This document shows positions 1 to 8,287 of a DNA stretch of 64,000 nucleotides, piece after piece. Positions within the stretch are counted from its first letter, which is position 1. Every line of letters begins with the position of its first letter. The DNA is from JAKALD01 sp963817785 (GTDB lineage: Bacteria; Pseudomonadota; Gammaproteobacteria; Burkholderiales; SG8-39). Location: the NCBI GenBank assembly GCA_963817785.1, contig CAWFPL010000002.1, positions 1,426,001-1,490,000 on the forward strand, written 5' to 3'. The notes beneath the pieces are model-generated. The model was given only the letters and a program-made list of their open reading frames with translations, was not told the DNA's origin and searched no databases. The position numbers and the translations under genes are program-made.

Positions 1-722
1 TCAGTGCCGAGCACCGTGAAGCCCACCTTGTGAGCCCCCAGGGTGCCGAGATACGCCTGCATCGCGAGCCGCGCCACGAGGGCGTCGGAATAGGAATAGG
101 TGAAGCGGAGGAAGGTCTGCGCACTCTCCAACGGAATCGCCTCCAGGGTGATCCGGTAGTCCTTTGTGCCGAACGGCCCCTGGTCAGCGGTCAGCACCGC
201 CTGCAGGTAATCCGGTGTCGCCGCCGCGAGGCGATAGGCGAATTCCACGCGGTAAGCGCGCGCCAGCGGCTGGTCGTACTTTCTGCCGACATAGACCGTG
301 AGGACGTTCTTCCCCGTGTCCGCAGAGGCGCGACAGTATTTGACGTTGAGGTGAAGAATCAGGATGTCGCACCAGGTGGCGGGCGTGCCAAGGGCGGCTG
401 CGGACGCCTCGAATGGATACTCAACGACGGCGTAGATCTCGCCCGTGAGGCCGTCCGTGCCCTGCGCCGATTCCAGATGCAGTGGGCGCCGGAAGGGGCT
501 GTGCGCGAGCTGTGCGTGCAATGCCTCGGACCTGGCGCGCAGAACCGCAGCTTGCGCCGTCGCGAGCGCCGCGTCACCATGCGCGGTTCGCACGCCCCCC
601 GCTGCAAGAAGGAAGAAAGCCAGGCAGAGGAGCGGCCCTACTCGCGCGAAAATTGTCGCCAGCGACTCGTGTGCGAATGACGGTGTTCTTGCGAGAGCCG
701 ATCGTCGCGACGAGGGCGGCAT
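1..722 (-). CDS. Secreted hypothetical protein (C-terminus beyond window)
   Basis: An open frame of 240 codons runs from an ATG at 722 to the left edge without a stop. The N-terminus has a basic stretch (MPPSSRRSALART), then a hydrophobic core near residues 28-44 (VGPLLCLAFFLLAAGGV) and a plausible cleavage site around residue 48, so it is probably exported. The mature part has an amphipathic helix-like start and then alternating beta-type segments (EIYAVVEYPFE, LTVYVGRKYDQ, FLRFTYSYSD). Two cysteines lie at 118 and 130. I do not recognise the family; a SRPBCC-like or other beta-rich fold is possible but unproven. The codon pattern supports this strand over the antisense frame. Confidence 0.6.
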   Translation of the reverse strand, partial: MPPSSRRSALARTPSFAHESLATIFARVGPLLCLAFFLLAAGGVRTAHGDAALATAQAAVLRARSEALHAQLAHSPFRRPLHLESAQGTDGLTGEIYAVVEYPFEASAAALGTPATWCDILILHLNVKYCRASADTGKNVLTVYVGRKYDQPLARAYRVEFAYRLAAATPDYLQAVLTADQGPFGTKDYRITLEAIPLESAQTFLRFTYSYSDALVARLAMQAYLGTLGAHKVGFTVLGT

Positions 723-930
723 GGTCACGGTTCGAATCACGGAGCTGAGGATCGCTAGGGGAGTATGGCCTTGTTGCGCGTTCGCGGGCAGGCGCGGGCC
801 GCCGTCGTGAGATGCCGCTTCGCCATGCGGTTGGGAGCCTCACGGGGGGGGGTATTGACGCATCCGCCCATCCGGAGGAACCTCGTGACGGAACGACAAT
901 CGCTATTTATCGTTGCTTCCTGGAGCTACC

Positions 931-1278
931 ATGGCAAACAGCATATTCGTGTGTTGTCATGCCGGCGCGATCAGCAAGGATTGCGCCAAGGCGGAAACTG
1001 AGCTGAGGGGGCTCGGCGAGGCCAGGAGGGTCTTCCCCTGCTGCTGGTACCTCCAGTCGACCCTGAGCCCATCGGAGATCTCGGCGCGGGTATCGCGTGC
1101 GCTGGATCCGGAGGCATCACTGTTCGTCATCGACGCGACGAACCACGAGGCTGCCTGGAAGAACATCGGCAGCGAGGCTGCGGAGTTCATCAAGACCAAC
1201 TGGGGCCAGGACGGGGTGCCTTCCTTCAACGCGGGGATCAAGGGCTCGAAGTCCAGTAGCGGCAGGCCGCAGGCCTGA
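931..1278 (+). CDS. Small SinR-family (Cas2-like fold) protein
   Basis: 115 residues starting at ATG 931, preceded by GGAG with suitable spacing; an upstream TTG at 913 is in frame but has no ribosome site. The start MANSIFVCCHAG, the central CCWYLQSTLS and FVIDATN-x-AAW motifs resemble the small SinR-family proteins related in fold to Cas2 (ferredoxin-like, about 90-110 aa). The family pattern is strand beta1, a charged helix, a tryptophan-containing strand, then the VIDAT strand. No cas genes or CRISPR repeats are nearby, so an adaptation role is unlikely. The function of stand-alone members is unknown; nuclease activity cannot be inferred from this sequence. Confidence 0.6.
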   Translation: MANSIFVCCHAGAISKDCAKAETELRGLGEARRVFPCCWYLQSTLSPSEISARVSRALDPEASLFVIDATNHEAAWKNIGSEAAEFIKTNWGQDGVPSFNAGIKGSKSSSGRPQA

Positions 1279-1362
1279 GGCCGGCCTGTCTTGCGGCGAA
1301 GCCGGTCGAGAAGCAGGCCGCGCTCCGCGAAGGAAAGCGCGTCGGTGCCTGCGGCGATGAAA

Positions 1363-1729
1363 TGGTGGAGGCGGCGGGAATCGAACCCGCGTCCGTAAGT
1401 CCTCCGCAGACAGGCCTACATGCTTAGCCTGGCCATTTGGATCTCGCCTCGCGACCGCCGGCCGGCGGGCTGACGCTTGGCCAGCCGCTTCGACGGATCC
1501 GCGCGGCCAAGCGGCCAGACCACGCAGAGAGGCTGATGTGAATGACGCTGCACCCCTTTCGGGGCCTAGCCCATCAGCAGGCTAGTGCAGCGTCTCGCGG
1601 GTGTTAGGCCGCGAGAGCGAAACGCTCGTCGTTGGCGTTTGTGTGTTTCCAGACTGGATTTGCGAGGTGATCTGGTCCTCGGCATGCCCTGCGCTGCTTC
1701 GCGACCCACGTCGAAACCAAGTCGCCCCC
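1363..1729 (-). ncRNA. ssrA: tmRNA (ssrA), tag peptide ANDERFALAA
   Basis: The minus strand begins GGGGGCGACTTGG and ends in a tRNA-like T arm (GGGTTCGATTCCC) and GCCTCCACCA, so both halves of the tRNA-like domain are present and the acceptor stem closes. The tag frame lies at 1636-1604 and reads ANDERFALAA followed by TAA; the resume codon is GCC. The length of 367 nt fits one-piece tmRNA. It rescues stalled ribosomes and marks the product for proteolysis. The tag sequence is of the betaproteobacterial type. Pseudoknot regions were not drawn in detail. Confidence 0.97.
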
Positions 1730-1787
1730 GAATTCGGTACAGCGTTCCAATTATCGCATATGGGGGCGCGCGCTTCGCCTGCAAGGG

Positions 1788-2462
1788 CTAGAGCAGGGTA
1801 AGCAAATCGAGGGGCTGCGCGATCACCGCGTTCGCGCCCCATGAGCGCGGCCCGCCGTTGTCGATGCCGTGATAGCCGTATTCCACCGCCACGGCGCGCA
1901 TGCCGGCGGCGTGCGCGGCCTGCACGTCGCGCAGATCGTCGCCGACGTAGCAGCAGCGCCCGGGCGCGAGGCTCAGGCAGGCGGCGGCATGCAGCAGCGG
2001 TTCCGGGTGTGGCTTGGAATGCGGCGTGGTGTCGCCGCTGACGACGCAGCTCACGCGCCCGGCGAGCCCCAGCGCCGCGACGATGAGCCCGGTGAACCGC
2101 GCCGCCTTGTTGGTGACGATTCCCCAGGCGAGCCCGCGCGCCTCGAGCGCCGCGAGCAGCTCGGCCATGCCCGGGAACAGCTGCGTGCGCTCGCAGACGC
2201 GCTCGGCGTAGTGCTCGAGGAAGGCGTCGCGCAGCTCGGCATAGCCGGGATTCTCAGGCACCAGGCCGAAGCCTGCACGCAGCAAGCCGCGTGCCCCCAT
2301 CGATGCGTATGGGCGCACGGCGGAGACCGGAAGCTCGGGCAGGCCTCGCTCGGCGCGCAACCGGTTGAGGGCCCCGCCCAGGTCGGGCGCAGTGTCGGCC
2401 AGGGTTCCATCCAGATCGAACAGCACCGCGCACAGGCCGTCCGACGTCGGCCGTTCAGGCAT
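1788..2462 (-). CDS. gph: HAD phosphatase, Gph/MupP family
   Basis: 224 residues with HAD motif I (LFDLDGTLADT, nucleophile Asp near 16), motif II (VTNKAARFT), motif III Lys (HSKPHPEP) and motif IV (YVGDDLRDVQAA), plus a helical cap between motifs I and II. This is the phosphoglycolate phosphatase-like group. The start overlaps the end of ubiG by 8 bases. In pseudomonads the gene beside ubiG, long annotated gph, encodes MupP, which dephosphorylates N-acetylmuramic acid 6-phosphate in cell-wall recycling; the same ubiG neighbourhood here makes that substrate as likely as 2-phosphoglycolate. The family is certain, the substrate is inference. Confidence 0.88.
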   Translation of the reverse strand: MPERPTSDGLCAVLFDLDGTLADTAPDLGGALNRLRAERGLPELPVSAVRPYASMGARGLLRAGFGLVPENPGYAELRDAFLEHYAERVCERTQLFPGMAELLAALEARGLAWGIVTNKAARFTGLIVAALGLAGRVSCVVSGDTTPHSKPHPEPLLHAAACLSLAPGRCCYVGDDLRDVQAAHAAGMRAVAVEYGYHGIDNGGPRSWGANAVIAQPLDLLTLL

Positions 2463-3162
2463 CCTTCACGCAGCACAGGATGTAGTTGACGTCGCAGTCC
2501 GGGCCGAGACGATAGCGCTTCGCGAGCGGGTTGTAGCTCATGCCGATCAGCTCCGCCGGGCGCAGGCCGGCGTCCCGGCTCCAGCGCGCCAGCTCGGAAG
2601 GCTTGATGAAGCGCATGTAGTCGTGCGTGCCCTTGGGCAACAGCTTCAGCAGGTATTCCGCGCCGATGACCGCGAACAGATACGACTTCACGTTGCGGTT
2701 GATGGTGGAGAAAAACACGCGCCCGCCGGGCGCGGCGAGCCGCGCGCAGGCCTGCACGGTGCGCGCCGGTTCGGGCACGTGCTCGAGCAGTTCCATGCAG
2801 GTCACCACGTCGAACTCGCCGGCGTGCGCCGCGGCGTAGTCCTCGGCGGAAGCCATTTCGTAGCGCACCGGGAGCGTGCTCTCGAGCAGGTGCAGCTGCG
2901 CCACCTTGAGGCCCTTCTCCGACAGATCGATGCCGGTGACGCGCGCGCCGAGCCGCGCCATGGCTTCGGCGAGGATGCCGCCGCCGCAGCCGACGTCCAG
3001 GACGTTGCGCCGCGCAATGTCGGCGTGCTGGTCGATCCACGCCAGTCGCAGCGGGTTGATGTCGTGCAGCGGACGGAACTCGCTCTGCGGGTCCCACCAG
3101 CGGTGCGCAAGCTGGCTGAATTTCTCCAGCTCGGCGGGATCGACGTTGGGCGCGGCGCTCAC
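2455..3162 (-). CDS. ubiG: Ubiquinone biosynthesis O-methyltransferase UbiG
   Basis: 235 residues. The N-terminus (DPAELEKFSQLAHRWWDPQSEFRPLHDINPLRL) is the UbiG signature, followed by the SAM-binding loop VLDVGCGGGILAEAMA and the acidic residue at the end of beta2 (TGIDLS). UbiG carries out both O-methylation steps of ubiquinone synthesis from SAM. It overlaps gph by 8 bases and is separated from ompA upstream by an intrinsic terminator, so it probably has its own promoter in the 110 bases above its start. Length matches the family (about 230-240 aa). Confidence 0.95.
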   Translation of the reverse strand: MSAAPNVDPAELEKFSQLAHRWWDPQSEFRPLHDINPLRLAWIDQHADIARRNVLDVGCGGGILAEAMARLGARVTGIDLSEKGLKVAQLHLLESTLPVRYEMASAEDYAAAHAGEFDVVTCMELLEHVPEPARTVQACARLAAPGGRVFFSTINRNVKSYLFAVIGAEYLLKLLPKGTHDYMRFIKPSELARWSRDAGLRPAELIGMSYNPLAKRYRLGPDCDVNYILCCVKDA

Positions 3163-3226
3163 GATCGGTTAGTGCCCCCGGCGTCCGGCGAGTTCAGTGC
3201 GCACTCGCGTGGCCGTGTCCGGCGCC

Positions 3227-3254
3227 AAAAAAAAGCCCTGCCGGGGCAGGGCTT
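3227..3254 (-). terminator. Intrinsic terminator after ompA
   Basis: On the minus strand AGCCCTGCC pairs with GGCAGGGCT across a very short loop and is followed by eight T residues (3227-3234 on the plus strand is an A run). It lies 20 bases past the ompA stop and separates ompA from ubiG. Confidence 0.88.
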
Positions 3255-3273
3255 TCTTTCCGGACGGCGCGCG

Positions 3274-3936
3274 TCAGTCTTTGCGTGTGCCGATGACTTC
3301 GATCTCGACACGGCGGTTCGGCGCCAGGCACTCGATCAGGGCCTTGCGGGTCTTCATGCGCGCCGGACAGGTCTTCACCGGCTGCGTCTTGCCTTTGCCT
3401 TCGGTGTAGATCCGGTTCGCCTCGATGCCCTTCGACACCAGGTAGTGCTTCACCGACTCGGCGCGGCGCACCGACAGCCTCTGGTTGTACGCCTTGCTGC
3501 CGATCCGGTCGGTATGACCGACCGCGATGACCACTTCGAGGTTGACGTCGCTGATCTTACCCACCAGCTCGTCGAGCTTTTCCTTGCCCGCGGGCTTGAT
3601 CACCGACTTGTCGAAGTCGAACAGCACGTCCGCCGACAGTGTCACCTTCTGCGCGACGGGACGCGGCATCGGCGCCGGTGCCGGCTCGGCGGCGGGCGCG
3701 GCAGCCGGGGCCGCCGCCTTCTTCACGAGGTCGGGATCGCACTCTTCGGTCGCCATGGCAGGCGTCCAGTATCCGGCGCGCCAGCACAGCCCGGCCGAGC
3801 TCTTCCACACTTGCTGCTGATTGCTGCTGGTCCAGTAGCCCTCGTTCGGGTTTGCCTGGGCGGCTGCGTTGAACGCTACAGCGGACAGAGCCACGCCCGC
3901 ACCAACCAGCAATGGCGCCCACAGTTTCTTGATCAT
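3274..3936 (-). CDS. ompA: OmpA-family outer membrane / peptidoglycan-binding protein
   Basis: 220 residues: a Sec signal peptide (MIKKLWAPLLVGAGVALSAVAFNAAAQA), a short domain with YWTSSNQQQVWKSSAGLCWRAGYW, an Ala/Pro-rich linker (about 75-95), then a C-terminal OmpA-like domain with FDFDKSVIKPAG, VVIAVGHTDRIGS and NQRLSVRRAESVKHYL. The Asp of GHTD and the Arg of LSxRRA are the peptidoglycan-contacting positions of this family. It lacks the eight-strand barrel of E. coli OmpA and has the short SANQ/WxSS N-terminal module common in betaproteobacterial OmpA-like proteins. It lies 12 bases below mtaD and ends at a strong terminator. Confidence 0.9.
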   Translation of the reverse strand: MIKKLWAPLLVGAGVALSAVAFNAAAQANPNEGYWTSSNQQQVWKSSAGLCWRAGYWTPAMATEECDPDLVKKAAAPAAAPAAEPAPAPMPRPVAQKVTLSADVLFDFDKSVIKPAGKEKLDELVGKISDVNLEVVIAVGHTDRIGSKAYNQRLSVRRAESVKHYLVSKGIEANRIYTEGKGKTQPVKTCPARMKTRKALIECLAPNRRVEIEVIGTRKD

Positions 3937-3948
3937 GTTATCCCCTTG

Positions 3949-5289
3949 TTACTTGTCCGAAGCGCTTCGTACGGCAAAACCACTCGCTAACGTATTCTGC
4001 CACAATTTGCAACGGCTGTCCAAGCCCATTAAATCAATACCTTGCAGCACGCCGTCAAGGACGCGCAACTGGCCGCCGACCCAGACGTGGGTCACGTGCT
4101 CGCGGCCTGCCGCGTAAACCAGATGCGATACCGGATCGTAGCAGGGCGAAAGCTCCACGCCGGCCAAGCGCACCGCGGTCAGATCGGCGGCCTTGCCGGG
4201 GACAATCGAGCCGGTCCGGGTGCCGATGCCAAGCGCTTCGGCGCCCGCGAGCGTCGCGGCGCGCAGCGCGGCCAGTGCGGGCATCGCCTGCGCATCGCGC
4301 GCGACGGCTTTGGCCAGCATGGCGGCGGTGCGCATTTCCTGGAACATGTCGAGCCGGTTGTTGCTCGCCGCGCCGTCGGTGCCGAGCGCCACGTTCACCC
4401 CCGCGCGCGCCAGTTGCGCCACCGGCGCGAGGCCGCTCGCGAGCTTCAGGTTGGACGATGGACAGTGCGCCACCGATGCGCCGTGCGTGGCCAAGAGCCC
4501 GATCTCGTCGGGCGAGAGGTGCACCGCGTGCACTGCGATCAGTTCGGGCCCGAGCAGCCCCAGGCGGCGCAGCCGCTCAAGCGGCCGCGCGCCGTGCTCC
4601 GCGACTGAGCGCTCGACTTCCTCGATGGTCTCGTGCACGTGCACGTGCACCGGCAGCTCAAGCTCCGCGGCAAGCTTTGCCACCTTGCGAAAGGTGGCGT
4701 CCGAGACCGTGTACGGAGCGTGCGGCGCCAGGGAGAACGACACGAGCGGGCTGCCTGCGTACCGATCGCGCAACGCGAGGCCCTTTTGGAGGTAGTCGTC
4801 GGGGTCGCTCGCGTAGGCCGTGGGGAACTCGATCACGATCATGCCGAGCACCGCCCGCATCCCCGCGGCGTGCGCGGCTTCGAGCGCCGCTTCGGGGAAG
4901 TAGTACATGTCGTTGAAGCAGGTCACGCCGCCGCGCAGCATTTCCGCGCAGGCAAGCAGGGTGCCGTCGTGCACGAACTGCGGCGAGGCGTGGCGCATTT
5001 CCGCCGGCCAGATGTGCTCCTGCAGCCAGCGCATCAGCGGCAGATCGTCTGCCAGCCCGCGCAGCAGGGACATGGCCGCGTGGGTATGCGCGTTCACCAG
5101 CCCGGGAATCAAGGCATGTTCGGCAAGCTCGATGGTCCGGCACCCGGGGAAGCGAAGCGCCGCCTCGGCGGCCGGCAGCAGCGCCTCGATGCGACCGTCG
5201 CTCACGGCGACGACGTGATCCTCGAGCACCGCCGCGGCGGGCTCGACCGGGACGATCCAGCGTGCCCGGATGAGAAAGACTTCGGTCAT
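3949..5289 (-). CDS. mtaD: 5-methylthioadenosine / S-adenosylhomocysteine deaminase
   Basis: 446 residues of the amidohydrolase superfamily (TRZ/ATZ group). Metal ligands are visible: HTHAAM after GLVNA (near 68-70), VHVHVHETIEE (His near 222), AVHAVHLS, and LGTDGAASNNRLDMF with the catalytic Asp. The N-terminal beta-sandwich (RWIVPVEP) and C-terminal GSIVPGKAADLTAVRL are typical. The enzyme deaminates MTA or SAH to the inosyl product, salvaging methyl-cycle by-products. It sits upstream of ompA on the minus strand, diverging from gyrA, and is preceded by an attenuator-like leader. Precise preference between MTA and SAH cannot be read from sequence. Confidence 0.87.
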   Translation of the reverse strand: MTEVFLIRARWIVPVEPAAAVLEDHVVAVSDGRIEALLPAAEAALRFPGCRTIELAEHALIPGLVNAHTHAAMSLLRGLADDLPLMRWLQEHIWPAEMRHASPQFVHDGTLLACAEMLRGGVTCFNDMYYFPEAALEAAHAAGMRAVLGMIVIEFPTAYASDPDDYLQKGLALRDRYAGSPLVSFSLAPHAPYTVSDATFRKVAKLAAELELPVHVHVHETIEEVERSVAEHGARPLERLRRLGLLGPELIAVHAVHLSPDEIGLLATHGASVAHCPSSNLKLASGLAPVAQLARAGVNVALGTDGAASNNRLDMFQEMRTAAMLAKAVARDAQAMPALAALRAATLAGAEALGIGTRTGSIVPGKAADLTAVRLAGVELSPCYDPVSHLVYAAGREHVTHVWVGGQLRVLDGVLQGIDLMGLDSRCKLWQNTLASGFAVRSASDK

Positions 5290-5366
5290 GAAAGAAAAGC
5301 CCCGCCGTGACGGGGCCCTCGTGCAGGTTCGCGGCCCCCATGATGACCCGGACGTTGCATTGGGTC
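5290..5366 (-). promoter_or_regulatory. Candidate transcription attenuator in the mtaD leader
   Basis: Reading the minus strand towards mtaD: a small hairpin GACCC...GGGTC (5366-5345), then GGGGCC (5338-5333) which can pair with GGCCCC (5317-5312), then GCCCCG (5316-5311) which alternatively pairs with CGGGGC (5304-5299) and is followed by TTTTCTTTC just before the ATG. The two GC stems share 5316-5312 and cannot form together. No gene lies upstream on this strand, so the terminator can only act on the mtaD leader. I did not recognise the SAH riboswitch core or another known class. The rest of the gap to gyrA (5367-5616) shows no gene. Confidence 0.45.
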
Positions 5367-5616
5367 GGCCGCGCCGAATGGGTCACTGCGGATTTTATGC
5401 GTGCAAGTGCAGCGGGACAAGCGGCGCGCTGGATGAATTGCTTGCCTGCAGCGCGCTTCGCGCAGGCTGCGAGGCAGCGCGCCCGAAGTGCGCGGCAACT
5501 GTCGTGGCACGCGGTGCACATGCTAAAATTTCACGTTTCCTCACCACTGCCGATTTCCCTCCGCACGCGGGCCCTGCAGGCGCTCTGCCGAGGCCCCGGC
5601 GAGCCAGTAGCCGAGC

Positions 5617-8247
5617 ATGGAACAATTCGCCAAGGAAACGCTTCCGGTCAGCCTCGAAGAGGAGATGCGGCGCTCGTACCTCGATTACGCGATGAGCGTG
5701 ATCGTGGGCCGCGCGCTGCCGGACGTGCGCGACGGCCTGAAGCCGGTGCACCGGCGCGTGCTGTTCGCGATGCACGAGTCGAACAACGTCTGGAACCGCC
5801 CATACGTGAAGTGCGCGCGCATCGTGGGCGAGGTGCTGGGTAAGTACCACCCGCACGGTGACGCCGCGACCTACGAGGCGCTGGTGCGCATGGCGCAGGA
5901 CTTCTCCATGCGCTACACGCTGGTCGACGGGCAGGGCAACTTCGGCTCGGTGGACGGCGATTCGGCCGCGGCCTACCGCTATACCGAGTGCCGCCTGGAG
6001 AAGATCGCCTCGGAGCTGCTCGCCGACATCGACAAGGAAACGGTCGATTTCGTCGACAACTATGACGGCAAGGAGCAGGAGCCGGTCGTCCTGCCCACCA
6101 GGATCCCCAGCCTGCTGATCAACGGCTCCTCGGGGATCGCCGTGGGGATGGCCACCAACATCCCGCCGCACAACCTGTCCGAGGTGATCGATGCGTGCCT
6201 GCACGTGCTGCGCAATCCGGACTGCTCCATCGAGGAGCTGATCAAGCTGGTGCCGGCGCCGGATTTCCCGACCGCGGGGCTGATCTACGGCCTGAGCGGG
6301 GTGCACGAGGGCTACCGCACCGGCCGCGGACGGGTGGTGATGCGCGCGCGCACCCATTTCGAGGACCTGGAGAAGGGCCATCGCGAGGCGATCATCGTCG
6401 ACGAGTTGCCCTACCAGATGAACAAGAAGTCGCTGCTCGAGCGCATCGCCGAGCTGGTGACCGAAAAAAGGCTCGAGGGCATCTCCGACATCCGCGACGA
6501 GTCGGACAAGCAGGGCATCCGCGTGGTGATCGAGCTCAAGCGCAACGAGATTCCGGAGGTGGTGCTCAACAACCTGTTCAAGCAGACCCAGCTGCAGGAC
6601 AGCTTCGGCATGAACATGGTCGCGCTGGTCGACGGCCAGCCCAGGGTGCTCAACCTCAAGGAGCTGCTGGAGGCGTTCATCTCGCACCGGCGCGAGGTCG
6701 TCACGCGCCGCACCGTATTCGAGCTGCGCAAGGCGCGCGAGCGCGGCCACGTCCTGGAGGGCCTCGCCGTGGCGTTGTCGAACGTGGACGAGGTGATCGA
6801 GCTGATCAAGCGCGCGCCCGCGCCCGCCGAAGCCAAGCGCGCGCTGATGGCCAAGGCGTGGCAGTCGGGGCTCGTGACGGAGATGCTCGGGCGCGCCGCG
6901 GCCGAGCAGTTCCGGCCCGAGGGACTGGCCGCCGAGTTCGGTCTCAAGGACGACGGCTACCGGCTCTCAGACGAGCAGGCACAGGCGATCCTCGAGCTGC
7001 GCCTGCAGCGCCTCACCGGGCTCGAGCAGGACAAGATCCGCGACGAGTACCGCGAGGTGATGGAGGCGATCGCCGACCTGATCGACATCCTCGACAAGCC
7101 CGCGCGCATCGTGGCGATCATCGGCGACGAGCTGGCCAAGATCCGCGAGGAGTACGGCGACCCGCGCAGGACCGAGCTGGTGAGTGTCGCGGAGGACATC
7201 TCCCTGGAGGACCTGATTGCGCCGCAGGACATGGTGGTGACGTTCTCGCACGGCGGCTACGTGAAGTCGCAGCCGCTCGCCGATTACCGCGCGCAGCGCC
7301 GCGGCGGCCGCGGCAGGATGGCCGCGGCGACCAAGGAGGACGACTTCATCGAGCGGCTGTTCGTCGCTCACTCGCACGACTACCTGCTGTGCTTCTCAAA
7401 TCGCGGCCGGCTGTACTGGCTCAAAGTCTACGAGGTGCCGCAGGGCAGCGGCACCAGCCGCGGCAAGCCGGTGGTCAACATGTTCCCGCTCGAGGAGGGC
7501 GAGAAGATCACCGCGGTCGTGCCGGTCCGCGAGTTCGACGAGAACCACTACGTGTTCATGGCGACGGCGCAGGGCACGGTGAAGAAGACGCCGCTGGCCG
7601 ATTTCTCCCGGCCACGCCCCTCGGGGATCATCGCGGTGGGCCTGGAGGAGGGCGACTACCTGGTCGGCGCGGCGCTCACCGACGGTGGCTACGACGTGAT
7701 GCTCTTTTCCTCCGAGGGCAAGGCGGTGCGCTTCGTCGAGGACGAGGTGCGTCCGATGGGCCGCCAGGCGACCGGCGTGCGCGGCATGAGGCTGGGCAGC
7801 GGCTGCCGCGTCGTGTGCATGCTGGTGGCGAAGGACGAGCGGCAGGCCGTGCTGACGGCGACCGAGAACGGCTTCGGCAAGAGAACGCCGATCACCGAGT
7901 ACACGCGTCACGGCCGCGGCACCCAGGGCATGATCGCGATCCAGACCAGCGACCGCAACGGCAGCCTGGTCGGCGCGGTGCTGGTCGACGAGAATGACGA
8001 GGTGATGCTGATCTCGACTGGCGGGGTGCTGATCCGCACCGCGGTGGCGCAGATCCGCGAGCAGGGCCGCACCACGCAGGGCGTGACCTTGATCGCGCTC
8101 GCCCTCGGCGAGCGCCTGGCCGGGGTCGAGCGCATCGTCGAGCGTGACGAGGACGACAACGGCAAGGGTGCGAACGGCGACGGGGGCGGAGCGCCCGACG
8201 AGGACGCCGCCGTCGCGATCGAGGGCGAGCCGCCTCGGGTGCATTGA
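5617..8247 (+). CDS. gyrA: DNA gyrase subunit A
   Basis: 876 residues. The N-terminal winged-helix/tower domain has YLDYAMSVIVGRALPDVRDG and the catalytic Tyr122 in AAAYRYTECRL; the C-terminal beta-pinwheel begins near residue 530 and carries a GyrA box QRRGGRGRM; the tail is acidic (about 850-876). The ATG at 5617 gives the exact E. coli numbering through the quinolone-determining region, where the sequence is HPHGDAATYEA: Ala at 83 and Glu at 87. Together with GyrB (not in window) it introduces negative supercoils. It is the first gene of the long plus-strand block and is followed by serC after 40 bases. Confidence 0.98.
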   Translation: MEQFAKETLPVSLEEEMRRSYLDYAMSVIVGRALPDVRDGLKPVHRRVLFAMHESNNVWNRPYVKCARIVGEVLGKYHPHGDAATYEALVRMAQDFSMRYTLVDGQGNFGSVDGDSAAAYRYTECRLEKIASELLADIDKETVDFVDNYDGKEQEPVVLPTRIPSLLINGSSGIAVGMATNIPPHNLSEVIDACLHVLRNPDCSIEELIKLVPAPDFPTAGLIYGLSGVHEGYRTGRGRVVMRARTHFEDLEKGHREAIIVDELPYQMNKKSLLERIAELVTEKRLEGISDIRDESDKQGIRVVIELKRNEIPEVVLNNLFKQTQLQDSFGMNMVALVDGQPRVLNLKELLEAFISHRREVVTRRTVFELRKARERGHVLEGLAVALSNVDEVIELIKRAPAPAEAKRALMAKAWQSGLVTEMLGRAAAEQFRPEGLAAEFGLKDDGYRLSDEQAQAILELRLQRLTGLEQDKIRDEYREVMEAIADLIDILDKPARIVAIIGDELAKIREEYGDPRRTELVSVAEDISLEDLIAPQDMVVTFSHGGYVKSQPLADYRAQRRGGRGRMAAATKEDDFIERLFVAHSHDYLLCFSNRGRLYWLKVYEVPQGSGTSRGKPVVNMFPLEEGEKITAVVPVREFDENHYVFMATAQGTVKKTPLADFSRPRPSGIIAVGLEEGDYLVGAALTDGGYDVMLFSSEGKAVRFVEDEVRPMGRQATGVRGMRLGSGCRVVCMLVAKDERQAVLTATENGFGKRTPITEYTRHGRGTQGMIAIQTSDRNGSLVGAVLVDENDEVMLISTGGVLIRTAVAQIREQGRTTQGVTLIALALGERLAGVERIVERDEDDNGKGANGDGGGAPDEDAAVAIEGEPPRVH

Positions 8248-8287
8248 GAACAGGCGCGCGCCGCGCGAGCCTTACCGGAAAGGTCCC

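Noticed and set aside
2365..3990. A 541-codon frame on the plus strand
   Set aside because: It is antisense to ubiG and ompA and contains no family motif.
5290..5616. A known SAH riboswitch upstream of mtaD
   Set aside because: The conserved core of the known SAH riboswitch (GAGGAGCGYUGC ... CAGGCUCG type) was not found; only a generic terminator/antiterminator arrangement is claimed.
6195..7997. A 600-codon frame inside gyrA on the same strand
   Set aside because: It is the +2 shadow of gyrA with Arg/Gly-rich low-complexity translation.
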